The notes beneath the pieces are model-generated. The model was not told the origin of the DNA, ran no database searches, and saw only the letters and a list, made by a program, of their open reading frames with translations. DNA of 64,000 bases from positions 1,922,001-1,986,000 of the forward strand of contig KV748179.1 of NCBI GenBank assembly GCA_001692895.1. Reading direction: 5' to 3'. Shown in pieces: positions 1 through 11,950 of this stretch; the first letter of the stretch is position 1; every line of letters begins with the position of its first letter. The DNA comes from Cenococcum geophilum 1.58. Lineage: Eukaryota > Ascomycota > Dothideomycetes > Gloniales > Gloniaceae. The position numbers and the translations under genes are program-made.

Positions 1-1088
1 TTCCGTTTCGGAAACTATAAAGGTTTCTCTATTTCTGGCTAACTACGGCTAGTACCTACAAATAGGTTTTAAACCCTTTAGTAATATTCCTTACCCCGCT
101 TATTACGCCTTATAAGTTATAAAAGTAAATAAATTCGTAAAGAAAATAGAGGAACTATAATAGTTCCTTACTAACAAAATAATATAGGCTTAGTCTGTCT
201 ATAAAGCCGCAGCGAATAAAAAACAAACCCTAGTACCGGCCTACTAAATTAGTAACTTTATCTAGCTAGATATAAGAAATCTAAACATAAAATAACTTGC
301 TAAGAAACTTAATTAGAAGAACGCTGGCCCTTATAAGGTTAAGAAGGTTATCTCCTTTTACGCCTACTGACTAAAGCTCCCTAATACGGTTAAAATCCAC
401 CCCATATTCTATATATTAGTCCTCCGCCCTACCGCCCCTATATTAAACGCCCTATCTAAATAGATAATGGACTCTCCCCTATTAGTTAAGGTAGATGGTA
501 AAAACGAGTACTTTGTTAAAAAAAATTAACGACATTAAGTATAATAAAAGGAAACGCTAATATATATACCTTATAAAATGGAAAGGCTTTACTAAGCCTT
601 TATAGGAACCTGTTAACTTTATAAGACTTATATAAGCTATAAAAGACTTTTATAAACTCTACCTAGAACTACTATAGCCCTATTTTATAGAAGCTTAAGT
701 TTAAAGGGGGGGGGGTACTGTTATAGAATACCCCCGTAATACCTTATACACACCTACCTATTTCTACTAACTTAGTAACTAAAGACTAACCACGAGATAG
801 CAATTTAATGGTAACTTATGGCAATCTAACGGTAATCTGCTATATTTTGCTATATTCCGCTAAGTTTTACTAAATCCTACTAAGTTCTACCAGAACTACT
901 TCCTAAATCCTATTTTACCCTATATACGTATTAACTAAGCAACTAAGCTAATAATATATACCCTTTCTTCCTATTTCCCTACCTTCTTTTCTTATATAAT
1001 GTCTTAACTTCTTTATACAGCTTATATACATAGCTTAATAATATCTACATTGCTATATATTATTATCGCTTATACTTACTCCGTAATA
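1..1088 (+). mobile_element. Ty3/gypsy element A1, 3' end (integrase tail, chromodomain, 3' LTR)
   Basis: This is the last part of a gypsy polyprotein followed by its 3' LTR; the 5' part lies outside the window. With RIP stops read through, 1-700 matches the homologous stretch of A2 at 5287-5990 and reads as integrase C-terminus (LFLANYG..IGFKPF, then a KVKKVIS..KIHPIF block), followed by a degraded chromodomain ending near DFYKLYLELL. A G-rich tract at 700-715 is the polypurine tract. Directly after the LTR (1089) the sequence jumps to a reverse transcriptase of the same family, so A1 appears inserted into A2. The 5 bp after the LTR are CTATA; the matching duplication is off-window. Stops are TAA/TAG, as expected of RIP. 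Confidence 0.85.
719..1088 (+). repeat. 3' LTR of gypsy A1
   Basis: It starts TGTTATAGAATACC and ends CTCCGTAATA (CA end mutated to TA). It aligns along its length with the A2 LTR at 6003-6351. It contains short TGC-rich iterations (CTGCTATATTTTGC) that recur in other LTR families here. Confidence 0.85.
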
Positions 1089-2116
1089 CTATATAAGGCT
1101 CGCTATTATACAAAGCTTAATATTATCTCTACATTTAACCGCCTCCGTATTACTAAAGAAGATAAATAGCTTATTGCATTCTGTACCCGGTACGGATTAT
1201 TTAAGTACTTAGTAATACTATTCGGCCTTATAAACGCCCTAAGCTCGTTTTAGCATTATATAAATAACACCCTATGTCCCTACCTAAATATCTTCTATAC
1301 TGCTTATATTAATAACATTCTGATATATAGTAACAACCTAACTAAATATTAGAAACACGTCGATCTTATTCTATAAGCCCTATAAGGAGCTAGTCTATAA
1401 TTAGATATAGATAAATAAGAATTCTATAAAATAGAAGTCTTATACCTTAGGCTTCTTATTTTTATAAATAGTATATAAATGGACCCGAAGAAAGTTAAAG
1501 TAAATATAAACTAGTAAGAACCTAAAAACGTTAAGGATATAAAAGCCTTTATAGGATTTGCCAACTTCTACTAATAGTTTATTAATAACTTCTCCACCCT
1601 AGTTTTACCCCTTATAGCTCTAATCTAAAGAATAAAGCTTTTATCTTTAATAAGGAATGTAAAAAAGCCTTTGTTTATCTAAAGGTTATATTTACTACCG
1701 TACCTATACTTTAATACTTTAACCTAAACCGAGTAAGTGTTATAAAAGTTAATTTATCTAACTACGTTATAGGAGGTATTCTATCTTAGTATAATAAGGA
1801 TGGAGTATTATACCCTATAGCATACTTTTTAAAACAACTAAGCCCAGCTAAATATAACTACGAGATCTACGATAAAGAATTGCTGGCTATTATTAAATGT
1901 TTTAAATAATGGCGACCTAAACTAGAAGGCACTGGATTTCTAATTAAGGTCTTTAGCGACTATAAAAATCTATAATACTTTACAACTACAAAACAGCTAA
2001 GCTATTATTAGGCCCGCTAGTTAGAATATCTATCTTACTTCTAATTCTTAATTACATACCGCCTAGGCGTTTAAGGTTAAAAGCCTAATACCCTAACCTA
2101 ACGCTTGTAAGACACG
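1089..2116 (+). pseudogene. gypsy A2 reverse transcriptase and RNase H remnant
   Basis: Reading TAA/TAG as Gln gives a gypsy RT from about AKLNIISTFNRLRI, through the active-site region at 1305-1316, to RNase H with [12 protein letters not shown] near 1858-1890. The catalytic YxDD is YINN, so both Asp codons have become Asn; this is the G-to-A change expected from RIP on the other strand. The remnant cannot be functional. The frame stops at 2116 where TR1 begins and resumes at 4376. Confidence 0.88.
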
Positions 2117-2352
2117 CATTAGCAAAATTTTTTTTGGGCACGTTGTTGCAAGCGAAAATCGGGGTCTGCAAAACCTGCGTAAGTCGCGATTTTGGCAATT
2201 TGCGGTAATTTGCAGCAATTTGCTATAAATACGTAAGTAGCCTATATAAATTGCTGCAAATACGTAAGTAGCCTGTGTAAGTTGCTGCAAATTGCTAAAA
2301 TTGTTAAAATCGCGACTTAATCAGACCCTAATTTTTGGCTATAATAAAAATA

Positions 2353-3107
2353 CCGTAAAGCTTCGCGTAAAGCTCTATTAAGGCTCTACACGAAGCTCTG
2401 TATAAAGTTCTACACAAAGTTCTATACAAAGCTCTATATAAAGCTCTGCACGAAGCTCTACACAAAGCTTTATACAAAGCTCTGCACGAAGCTCTGCACG
2501 AAGCTCTGTACGAAGCTTTGCACGAAGCTCTATACGAAGCTCTGTACGAAGTTCTGTACGAAGTTCTATATAAAGTTCTACACGAAGTTCTATACGAAGT
2601 TCTATATAAAGCTCTGTACGAAGCTCTGCATAAAGCTCTATATAAAGCTCTATACAAAGCTCTATACAAAGCTCTGTATAAAGTTCTATATAAAGTTCTA
2701 TATAAAGTTCTACACAAAGTTCTATACGAAGTTCTACACGAAGTTCTATACGAAGTTTTATATAAAGTTCTATACAAAGCTCTATATAAAGCTCTGCGTA
2801 TAAAGGCTCTGTATAAGGCTCTGTATAAAGCTCTATATAAAGCTTTATACGAAGCCCTATACGAAGCCCTATATAAAGCTCTATATAAAGCTTTATACAA
2901 GGCTCTACCTACTCTACACGAAGCTTTACGTATAAAGGCTCTGTATAAAGCTCTATATAAAGCTTTATATAAGGCTCTACGTATAGAGGCTCTGCATAAA
3001 GCTTTATATAAAGCTCTATATAAAGCTCTATATAAAGCTCTACGTATAGAGGCTCTGCACGAGGCTTTATGCAAAGCTCTACGTATAGGTACCATATGAA
3101 GCTCTGT
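2353..3107. repeat. 12-bp minisatellite in TR1
   Basis: About 60 tandem variants of a 12-mer close to AAGCTCTRTAYA. Each unit holds two palindromic tetramers (AGCT and GTAC or TATA), so both strands look alike. Because the period is a multiple of three, long stop-free frames of Ala-Leu-Tyr-Lys/Arg type appear on both strands (2328-3095 minus, 2518-3099 plus). I treat these as artefacts of the repeat and not as genes. Confidence 0.9.
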
Positions 3108-3240
3108 ATTGGGTCCCCGCTATATTCCTAATAGCCTCTATACGTACCTCTACTAAGTATACCCCCTATATACACCTAGGTAGCTACCTTATTTTTTACC
3201 CTTCCTTTCTTACATTCTCCCTACTTAGGGAGATACTAGA
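3108..3240. other. conserved core shared by TR1, TR2 and TR3
   Basis: This block begins GGGTCCCCGCTATATTCC and runs to the CCCTACTTAGGGAGATACCAG-like palindrome. It recurs at 45628-45745 (same strand) and at about 49295-49405 (opposite strand). It is the best sequence link between the three TR elements outside their ends. Confidence 0.75.
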
Positions 3241-3610
3241 ACAACAGCTAGTAGACAACCGTTGCCAGAACTAGACGACCGTCGCTAGAACTAGACGACT
3301 GTTGCCGTCGCTAGATAACCGTCCCCAGAACCAGACAACCGCCGCCGTTGCTAGACAATTGTCGTTAGAGCTAAACAATCGTCGTTAGAGCTAGACGACC
3401 GTCGCCAAAGCCGGATAACCGTCGCTAGAACTAGACGGCCGTCGCCGTCGCTAGATAACTATCGCCGTCGCTAGACGACCGTCGTTAAAGCTAGATAACT
3501 ATCGCTAGAGCTAGACCATCGCTAAAGCTATATAACTATCGCTAGAACTACACAACCTTACTAAAGCTATATAACTGCTACTAGAGCTAGACGATAATTA
3601 TTTAAATAAC
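3240..3610. repeat. 20-bp minisatellite in TR1
   Basis: Irregular tandem copies of a 20-mer near CCGTCGCCAGAACTAGACGA, with many C/T and G/A variants. The same unit occurs in TR2 (45750-45870, 46120-46195) and, reversed, in TR3 (48950-49290). Confidence 0.85.
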
Positions 3611-3654
3611 CAGCCAGCAAACACTATAAACGATTTAATTAATTAATTAAATTA

Positions 3655-3840
3655 AGGTAATATAGATAGGTAGGCATAGATAGGTAGGCACAGACAGGTA
3701 GGTATAGATAGGTAGGTATAAATAGGTAGGCACAAATAGGTAGGCATAGATAGGTAGGTATAGATAGNTAGGTATAGATAGATAGATAGATAGATAGACG
3801 GACAAATAGACAGGTAGGTAGGTAGGTAGGTAGGCACTAG
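3655..3840. repeat. 14-bp GATA/GTAGG microsatellite in TR1
   Basis: Tandem copies of GATAGGTAGGCATA and variants ending in a GATA run. One ambiguous base (n) lies at 3768. The spacer that follows (3841-3955) matches TR2 at 46600-46740 and includes an inverted GAGCCTC..GAGGC pair. Confidence 0.85.
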
Positions 3841-4049
3841 GCCTAGTTAGGAAATTAATATACGGTTAGTAGATCGTCGGGAATACTACTAATTGACGAT
3901 TTAGAGCCTCTGTAAGAGGCTTCCCTTTTATTTTAGTTGCTTAACGCCTAGGCGGATAGCTCTATAATTTATATAGTTATAATATAAATATATTTAAAAG
4001 TATATTATAGCAATCTATGGGAATATATAATAATTTGGTTATTATATAA

Positions 4050-4156
4050 TTATAATTTATATAGTTTTAATTTATACGGTTTATATAGTTTATATAGTTT
4101 ATACGGTTTATACAGTTTATACAGTTTATATAGTTTGTATAGTTTATATAGTTTAC
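4050..4156. repeat. 10-bp minisatellite in TR1
   Basis: Tandem GTTTATATAG/GTTTATACGG units. The reversed equivalent lies at 57105-57190 in the truncated TR1-like copy. Confidence 0.85.
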
Positions 4157-4375
4157 GCGCTATTTATTTATAGGGTAGCATTTTACTGCAATTTGCTATC
4201 GGGAGCTGTAATTTTGTTGTAAAATGCGGCAGTTTGCTATCGGGAGCTGCGATTTTATTACAAAATGCGCAGTTTACGCAAATCGCTATCGACTATATCC
4301 ACCCACCGCGACCGTACAGTTTGCAGCAAATTGCCGCAAACCGCAACAACGAGCCTAAAAAAAAATTTCCTGATG

Positions 4376-6002
4376 CGCCAGTATTAGAAGAAGCGCGCTT
4401 TTACTAAAATTAGACCCTACTTTGTCCTAAATTATTTAACCCTTCTACTAAAGACCTTACGGTACACGTCCTTGAAATAACTAATTTATTAATTAAATAG
4501 ATTATAATTAATAAATACCTAAATAACGAGTTTATCTAAGAGACACCTAAGCTAATATAAGATGGCATTAGGTGCTCTAAAAGGATCTCTCTAAGTAAAT
4601 ATAAAGCCTATAGAAACCGCTTATACTACTAGAACCGCCTAGTTATACCTAACAATGATAAACTTAAGCTTAAGCTCTTTAAACACGTATACGACCTATT
4701 AATAGCCGGCCACCTAGGCCAAGGAAAAACCCTAGAGCTACTTTAATGAGAGTATTATTAGCTAAATATGCATAATATAATACGAAGGTACGTCTCTAGC
4801 TACTATATCTGCCGACGAGCTAAAGTCTTGCATAAGATGTACAACGGCCTATTAAAGCCACTGCCTATTCCGGACTAAAGATAAAAGGATATCTTAATTA
4901 ACTTTATTATTAACCTCCCTAAAAGTAAAGGCTATATAAATATTATAGTAGTTATAGACCGACTATCTAAGATAAGGCACTTAATCGCCTGCCCTAATAT
5001 ATTAACGCCTATAGTTACCTAATTATTTCTAAATTACGTATAGAAACTCTATGGACTCCCTAAAACGATTATCTCTAATAGAGGTAGCCAGTTTATCTTA
5101 GTATTTTAAAAAGAACTAACTACCTAACTCCGTATTAAAGCAATACTATCTACTATATATTACTTAAAAACGGACAGTTAAACGGAATATATAAACGCTA
5201 TAATAGAACAGTATATCCGCATATATACGTCGTACTTATAAAATAACTAGATTAACTGGCTTGTATTTACTAAGTTTACTATAAATAATTCCGTCTTAGA
5301 AACTATAAAGGTCTCCCTATTCCTAGCTAACTACGGCTAGTATCTATAAATAGGTTTTAAACCCTTTAGTAATGTTCCTTACCCCGCTTATTACGCCTTA
5401 TAAATTACAGAAGTTAATAAATTTATAGAAAAGATGGAGGAACTATAACAGTTTCTTACTAATAAAATAATATGGGCTTAATCTGTCTATAAAGCCGCAG
5501 CGAATAAGAAATAAACCCTAGCACTAGCTTACTAAATTAGTAACTTTGTCTGGCTAGATATAAGACATCTAAATATAAAATAACCTGCTAAGAAACTTAA
5601 TTAGAAGAACGCTGGCCCTTATAAAGTTAAGAAGGTTATCTCCTCTTACTCCTACTAATTAAAGCTGCCTAATATGGTTAAAATCCACCCTATATTCCAT
5701 ACGTTAGTTCTCTACCCTACTACCCCCGTATTAGACGCCTTGCCTAAATAGATATAAAACCCTCCCTTACTAGTTAAAGTAGATAGTAAGAACGAGTACT
5801 TTATTAAAAGAATTAATAATATTAAGTATAATAAACGGAAACGCTAATATATGTATTTTATAAAATAGAGAGGCTTTACTAAGCCCTTATAGGAACCCGT
5901 TAACTCTATAGGACTTATATAAGCCGTAGAAGACTTTTATAAACTCTACTTAGAACTACTATAGCCCTATCTCGCAGAAGCTTAAGTTTAAAGAGGGGGT
6001 AC
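4376..6002 (+). pseudogene. gypsy A2 integrase and chromodomain remnant
   Basis: The frame resumes after TR1 with an HHCC zinc-binding region (KHVYDLLIAGHLGQ, then SYYICRRAK near 4800) and a DDE core around 4880-5280 (RLSKIRHLI, GLPKTIISNRGSQF). The second catalytic Asp is Asn (NRGSQF) and the first is also lost; the Glu in TEYIN remains. The C-terminal part 5287-5990 is homologous to A1 1-700 and ends in a degraded chromodomain. A purine tract (AAGTTTAAAGAGGGGG) precedes the LTR. Confidence 0.87.
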
Positions 6003-6351
6003 TATTACGGGACATCCCTATAATACCTTATATACGTCTACCTGTTTCTACTAACTTAGTAACTAGAGACTAACTATAAGACGGTAATCTAACGGCAATC
6101 TGCGGCAATCTGCTATATTCCGCTAAGTTTTACTAAATCCTACTAAGTTCTACTAGGACCACGACCCGAATCCTATTCTACTTTATATACGTATTAATTA
6201 AGCAACTAAGTCCACAATATATACCTATTCTTCCCATTTTCCTACCTTCTTTCCTTACGTAATATCTTAATCTTATTACATAGTTTATATACATAGCTTA
6301 ATATTATCTACTTTACTATATATTATCGTCGCTTGTACTTACTCTATAATA
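6003..6351 (+). repeat. 3' LTR of gypsy A2
   Basis: It starts TATTACGGGACATCCC and ends CTCTATAATA, and is homologous to 719-1088. LINE 2 sequence begins immediately after. Confidence 0.83.
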
Positions 6352-7624
6352 AGGTCTAGACTATTTAATAGGGGCCTTATAAGACGGTGGTTTATATTGC
6401 CGCAGTTATACTATATAATGGATAGGTAGCAGACCCCCAGTAAGGGTTCTTTAACTCTCCTTTATTTCTCGCTTCTTTTATTTTTACTTTCTCTAAAATA
6501 CCTAGAACTTCTATCTTTTATATCTATACCTTAGTCGCTACTTATTTTGTGTAGAGCTTTTTATTCCCATATCTTATATTCCTACTAGCGCTTCTATATT
6601 TAAATCTGTTATTATCTCCGGTTCTTCCCCTAATCTTACTAGTTAGCTATATGCCCTTTATAGGTCGGCTGCAAATATTATATTTACCGCGTTAAGTCTA
6701 ATTCTTAATTATCCTAGTTTTAAGCCTACTATAGCTGTCTATAGGGGTCTTCCTATAGGGCGTCCTCTTCCTTATGTCCCCTGTAACCCTTATATCCCTA
6801 ATTAGTTTAGTAATATCGCGCGGCGTCACTTCTGGCCCATTAAGGCTTGGGATGGCTAGCCTAGCCCTCTAGTATTAAAGGTAGGAAACGTTAGAAAGGC
6901 ACCTGCGTCCCCCTGGTTTATTACCTATTATTTCTATTTATATAACCTAGTATACAGTTATTCCCGTAGCTATTAAGCCCTTACCTTCCGTCTTCTATAT
7001 TTAATACAGTCTTCTCTCTCCTACGCCTTATATATACTTTAGTGGCAGTTTACGCATTTTATTTAGTCTTAATTTAAGTAGTGTCTTATATTATAGGGGC
7101 CTATATAGTGGCCGCAGCACACCTATACTGCGCATGTGGATTAGGTATGTCCCTATTATATATAGCGATAGCATTATTCTAGGCGTAGTCTGTGGTTATA
7201 GAGCCTTATATTGTATATAAGGCTATTTATAATTATTCATTTTTAGATAAGGAGTTTTTGCATTCCTAGTATATATATACTAATAATAAGGGAGCCATGC
7301 GTTCGTTTAGCGTCTCCCTAGCAAGTCTCTAGCGACCCTTATATCCTCTTATTGTTCTTATTATATACTTGGTTTATATTTTCCTATTAAAGCCATTAGA
7401 TTTGGGTAATCTCGAGTCCTAGTATAAGGCGTTCCGTTTGTCTTACTATCTCCTATATAATTGCTATATTATCCACCTAGCGTCCCTTTTCTACCCTAAG
7501 GCTTATAGGAACCGCTAGGACTTTAACTAGGTAATCCTTACGGAGTACTTTTATGCTAATACGTTCTCCTAGCCTGTCCCCTGCCCTTACGGCTCGTTCC
7601 TTTACCTATTAGTCCTTTAGGGAA
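6352..7624 (-). pseudogene. LINE 2: ORF1 (gag-like, CCHC) remnant
   Basis: This is a minus-strand, RIP-damaged ORF1 of a Tad-like LINE, homologous to LINE 3 ORF1 at 40930-42190. A fairly well kept segment reads VGDRLGE..KVLRKDYLVKVLAV, and the zinc-knuckle region lies near 7030-7170 (HTQSTCAVQVCCGH..KCVNC). ORF1 of such LINEs makes a nucleic-acid-binding protein of the retrotransposition particle. The 5' end stops at about 7624 against gypsy B RNase H, so LINE 2 is 5' truncated. Its ORF2 side is displaced leftward by gypsy A2 and lies off-window. Confidence 0.82.
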
Positions 7625-8211
7625 AGAGTGCTATTATAATATAATAAGAATAGTAAGCTACGCCTAATAGCCTTTTTTTTCCTAAAAACTTACTCTTACT
7701 AAATTAAACTATAAGATATATAATAAGGAACTACTTACAATTATTAGATACTTAAAATATTAGTGTTTAAAACTAAAAGAATTATTATTTCTAATATATA
7801 TATTAATAGATTATAAAAACTTATAATACTTTATAATTATAAAGTAATTAATATAGCGCTAAATTTATTAGGCCGAATATCTTTTATAATTTAACTTTAA
7901 GATTATATACTAACCTAGTAAATTTAATTAGAAGCTTAACTTATTAATATAATAATTATAAAACTTATTTATAAAAACTTCTAATAAATAGATTATAAAT
8001 TAATTATAAATTTTACTACCCCTTAAATACTTTAAGAAACTATACCCTATATTTTTAAATATAAAGCTTAATAGAAATAAATTAGAAATTAATAACTAGA
8101 ATATAGAAATTAATAAACTAATAAAGCATAAATATAAAAATAATCCCTAAATTAGTAGTAGATATAATAAAAGTAATTTAAATAAATAAAATAATAATAT
8201 AAGGATATTAT
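7625..8211 (+). pseudogene. gypsy B RNase H remnant
   Basis: Heavily AT-shifted sequence that reads, with RIP stops suppressed, as a gypsy RNase H: LNYEIYNKELLAI near 7700-7745, then a DYKNL..YF block and RPNIFYNLTLRL-like sequence. It is among the most degraded sequence in the window, so B is probably the oldest element here. It is interrupted at 8211 by LINE 1 and resumes at 12174. Confidence 0.78.
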
Positions 8212-8639
8212 TATTATTAATTCTATTTATCGCCTGATTTGGTCCCTTTTTAGGTCTATGTAGGCTTCTACCTTCTATATATAGGAAAAACCCCCCTAGG
8301 GGGGAAAACCTAGGTATATCCTTTTAGCTAGTCTTACACGCTCCGCCTTCGCCTAGCCTATATACCTTTATATAATGTCTGCCTTACGTACTATGCTTCT
8401 AAGGTGTCTTAGAAGATCTAGGGGGGTAGTAGAAGGGTTTGGTAATTCGCCGGCGTGCTACCTTTAACTAGGTAGGGGGTGTCTAGTCTCTAAGGGACTA
8501 GAAGGGGGCGTATCCTTTAGTGTCCTCCTGCTGGATCTTATTTGCTGTCTGGAACTACTAAAGGACTTCTTGGCTTATAAGCTATTATGCTGCTTTATAT
8601 AGACCCCTGCTTATAGAGAGCATTTAGGTAATATTATTT

Positions 8640-11600
8640 ATGCCTACTCTAGCGAACAACTGGTCTCTTATAGTGCGTTAGTTGCAGAATAGTAGTACGT
8701 GGCGTACTAACTGTGTAGGCCATCCGCACGTATAGTATGGCGTAATGTTTGGGATATGGATGCTTGCTAGCTATGTATTTAGCCCTAGGACCTCTATCCT
8801 TAGTAGGAAGGCGGCTATAGATTTTGCCTTTGTCTGTCTTTTGTATAGGGGGAGGGTTAATATCGTCTATGGGGTGATCTATGTGGCTGCCCTCTGTGTT
8901 TTTACCGCCTTCTTCTATTATTAGTTCCACTTAATATCTGCCTATCTTACGATGTATGTAGTGGATCTCTACTTATGCTAGTGGCCTCCTATCCTCTGCT
9001 GCCGTGGTGGCGTTCCGCCGGCGTGGCGCTGGGTCTCTGCTTGGTGTTGTAGTAGCTCCTGTATTTTTTGTTTTTTCTCTGCTGTATATAGGCGGAGGGC
9101 TTCTTAGCTTATGAGCTTGGGCGCGTTGCCCTTTTGGGGGGCCCTTACTCCTCGTATACGATTAAGTGTTTGGCGTATATCCTTCTCTACTAGGTGGTCT
9201 TGTACTATAGCTACTCTCTGTATGGTAATTGTGTCTGTATATATGTCTAGTAGAGGTACTACTGCTTCGCGTTCTAGTGCGGCATATAGTGTCCTCTTAT
9301 AGGCCCCTGTGATTCTACGTAGGTATTAGTTTTGTAGTTTAACTAGTGGCTTTAGGGAGCTTTTTGCTAGTGGCTTGCCTTTTAGGTTTACGCCCTAGAT
9401 CTGGGCGCCGTATAGCATTGTTAGCCTTACTACAGCTGTGTATAGTAGTCGTGTGCGTTTAAATGAGGGTCCCTAGGTTGAGGCTGTGATATGCAATATT
9501 GCTGTGAATGCTGCTGCTCCTCTGTGAGTCGCCTATGTGATATGTGTATTCTAGTTTAGTCTAGCGTCCACCTATACCCCTAGGACCTTAAGGGTGGCTT
9601 TTAGTTTTGCTTTGCAGCCCTGGATGCTTACTATTGACGCTAGGTTGTTATTCGCCCTCCTTTTCCTTATAAAATGGATAAGCTGGTATTTATCTAGTGT
9701 AAATTTAGCGCTATGCCGTTTTGCCTATGTGACGCACCTGTTGTGCGCCTGGTTTAGTCTGGTGTAGTTTTCTGCTGCTATGTTTCCCTATGTAATTAGG
9801 TTTGTATTGTTTATAAATCCTAAGGCTACTATTTCCTGGTTGCTCTTAAATATCTCTAGTAGCTTAGATATAAAGAATAAGAATAGGATTAGTGATAGGG
9901 GCGACCCCTATAGGATGCCTGTAGGTGTTAGTATTAATTCGCTTTTGTAGCCCTTAAATACTATCTTAGTAGTGCGCCCTGTTAGAAATGTTTGTGTAAA
10001 CTTAACTATTTATTTTAGTAGACCCTTCTTTCTTAGGATCTATAGGAGTCTCTTATATGATACGTTGTTGAAGGCTCCACTTAGGTCTAAGCTGAGTATA
10101 GATACTACGTATCCTAGGCGGGCTTACTATGCCGCCTAGACGCTGGAGGTAATTAGGGAGAGGGCTGAGAGGGTTAATCGCTTCTTTTTTGCGCCTATTT
10201 ATGTCTATGGTAGTAGTCTTTGCTTCTTTGCGGCGTCTTATATGCGCTTTGTAACTATCTTTTTTAGAAGCTTTCCTAGTGTATTTTTAAGGGCGATTGG
10301 TTGGTAGCTTTCTGGGAGAGAGTAGTCCTTTTTATTTAGCTTTCTTAAGATGACTATAGTTGTTACTTTATAGTAGTCTAGTAGATTGCCTTCGTATAGG
10401 TAGGTGGTTGTAGTGTTTGCTAGTGGTATTGCTAAGGCTTCTGACGCGGCCTTAATTGCCTTATTTAGGATCCTATTTGGTCCTACCGCTTTGCCTATAG
10501 GGAGTTTCTGAATAGCTTCTTTTATGTCCTTTATTGAGACTATCTGGCTAATCTCTAGGGTAGGTAGTTATATAGTAGAGTTTGATATGCCTGCTTATCT
10601 AGGCCTCTACCCTAGTTTTTTAGTAGCTTTTCTATTTATCTAGGCCTGAGGGCCTAGGGCTTTCTATAAGCAGTTGGCTGCTACTACCTATAATATAGGG
10701 AATTTCACTAGTTCTCTTGGATATTTTATAATAGGCTATTAGCCTAAGTACTAGCCTGCCCCCTAGCAGTCTATATAAGAGTCTCCTCCTAGAGTTGGTA
10801 CGCTTTTGTACGGCTTGGGAGCCTTCTATAGCCTCTAGTTTTACGCCTCTTTTTATTGTTTCCGCTGGTATGGGTATAAGCTGCTATTTATAGGGGTCGC
10901 AACTCCCGTCTTATGTGCCTACTGACGTAATCCTATAAGGGCGTCGTAGCTGTATTCTGTATAGGTAGTTATATAGTAGAGTTTGATATGCCTGCTTATC
11001 TAGGCCTCTACCCTAGTTTTCTAGTAGCTTTCCTATTTATTTAGGCCTGAGGGCCTAGGGCTTTCTATAAGTAGTTAGCTGCTACCACCTATAACATGGG
11101 GAATTTTACTAGTTTTCTCGGATATCTTATAATAGGCTATTAGCCTAAGTACTAGCCTGCCCCCTAGCAGTCTATATAAGAGTCTCCTCCTAGAGTTAGT
11201 ATGCTTTTATATAGCTTGGGAGCCTTCTATAGCCTCTAGTTTTATGCCTCTTTTTATTGTTTCCGCTGGTATAGGTATAAGCTGCTATTTATAGGGGTCG
11301 TAACTCCTATCTTACGCGCCTACTAACGTAATCCTATAAGGGCGTTGTAGCTACATCCTGTAATGTAGTTGAAGCCTTAGGTACTATCTATAGTTAAGGC
11401 CCAGCTAAAAGCCTCCCCCGCCTAAGTAACTCCTATTTGCTTCTTAAGCGTACCTTACTAGCGTACTGCCCTAGCGAGTAGTTATACTACCCTAGCGAAT
11501 AGTCCTATCTATTGGTATACTGATACGCGTATCCGTTCTCTTAAGCTACGTAGTAGTCTCTCTAGCTAGGACGTAATCCTGCCTGCCTATTAGGTGTACT

Positions 11601-11950
11601 AGGGGTCAGAGCCTAGCTAAGGGGTAAGGTCCCTAGAGCTAGCAGTGGCTATTACGTACTACGCCCTGTGGGAGGTTTTAATTCCCGTTTCGCGTTGCCT
11701 GTAAGAGTCTCCTTATAATAGGCCGACTGTGTCTTGTAGAATAGGTTATAGACTAGGTCTTATGCTAGGCGACCTATCCTACCCTATTCTACTAACTAAG
11801 CTTGTGTTCCCCCTTTATATAAGCTGGCCTGTGTCTCTAACTATTAAGTCCTCATATGACTGGCCTGTGTTTCTTTAGGGCCTCCCCCATATATATGCGT
11901 AGGTTGCGTGTACTACGCCTATTAAGACCCTCCTGTGAGTCACCTGTAGG
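8640..11950 (-). pseudogene. LINE 1 ORF2: reverse transcriptase with Cys-rich C-terminus
   Basis: Read on the minus strand with stops suppressed, the order is a linker and RT start (LPIGKAVGPNRILNKAIK near 10470-10530), RT motifs (SYQPIALKNTLGKLL; LSLDLSGAFNNVSY near 10090), the catalytic box at 9806-9817, then LRRITGAYKRT near 9310 and a C-terminal Cys/His region (TCGWPTQLVRHVLLFC) near 8685-8735. The catalytic FxDD is FINN, again Asp to Asn. The open frame at 8649-8930 in another phase is only a shadow of the C-terminal region. Stops and the 401-bp duplication make it a pseudogene. Confidence 0.88.
10561..11362 (-). repeat. 401-bp tandem duplication inside LINE 1 ORF2
   Basis: Two direct copies, 10561-10961 and 10962-11362, both starting TAGGTAGTTATATAGTAGAG. 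The differences I see between copies are C/T or G/A transitions, so RIP probably acted after the duplication. The length is not a multiple of three, so the duplication shifts the ORF2 frame. Confidence 0.9.

Larger units (their letters stand above)
2117..4375. mobile_element. TR1: TIR element packed with minisatellites
   Basis: The left end CATTAGCAAAATTTTTTTT and the right end (reverse complement CATCAGGAAATTTTTTTTTA) form an imperfect terminal inverted repeat that extends through GGC..CGTTGTTGC. CG flanks it on both sides (2115-2116, 4376-4377). Deleting the element and one CG gives an unbroken A2 frame (LQDT then PVLEEARFYQNQ), which supports a 2-bp duplication. It has no convincing gene. 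Its interior holds, in order, a 12-bp array, a conserved core near 3105-3235, a 20-bp array, a 14-bp array and a 10-bp array. It shares ends and core with TR2 and TR3 in this window. The transposase class is unknown. Confidence 0.8.
1089..6351 (+). mobile_element. Ty3/gypsy element A2 (RT to 3' LTR), split by TR1
   Basis: A2 is a RIP-mutated gypsy element in pieces 1089-2116 and 4376-6002 plus a 3' LTR at 6003-6351. Its 5' part is hidden behind the A1 insertion and off-window. The order RT, RNase H, integrase, chromodomain identifies Ty3/gypsy of the chromovirus type. It sits inside LINE 2, whose minus-strand ORF1 begins right after the LTR at 6352. TR1 removed from 2117-4375 with one copy of CG gives a continuous frame across the RNase H to integrase junction. 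Confidence 0.88.

Noticed and set aside
2090-2112. CCCTAACCTAACG resembling telomere repeats
   Set aside because: It is the codons of the RNase H C-terminus (..TLTxR) of gypsy A2; no tandem TTAGGG is present in the window.
2328-3099. Long open frames on both strands (255 and 193 codons) of ALYK/RALY type
   Set aside because: They lie wholly in the 12-bp array; the period is a multiple of three and the unit is self-complementary, so stop-free frames arise on both strands without selection.
8649-8930. 93-codon minus-strand open frame
   Set aside because: The adjacent phase encodes the conserved Cys/His C-terminus of LINE ORF2 (TCGW..HVLLFC), so the open frame is a shadow.
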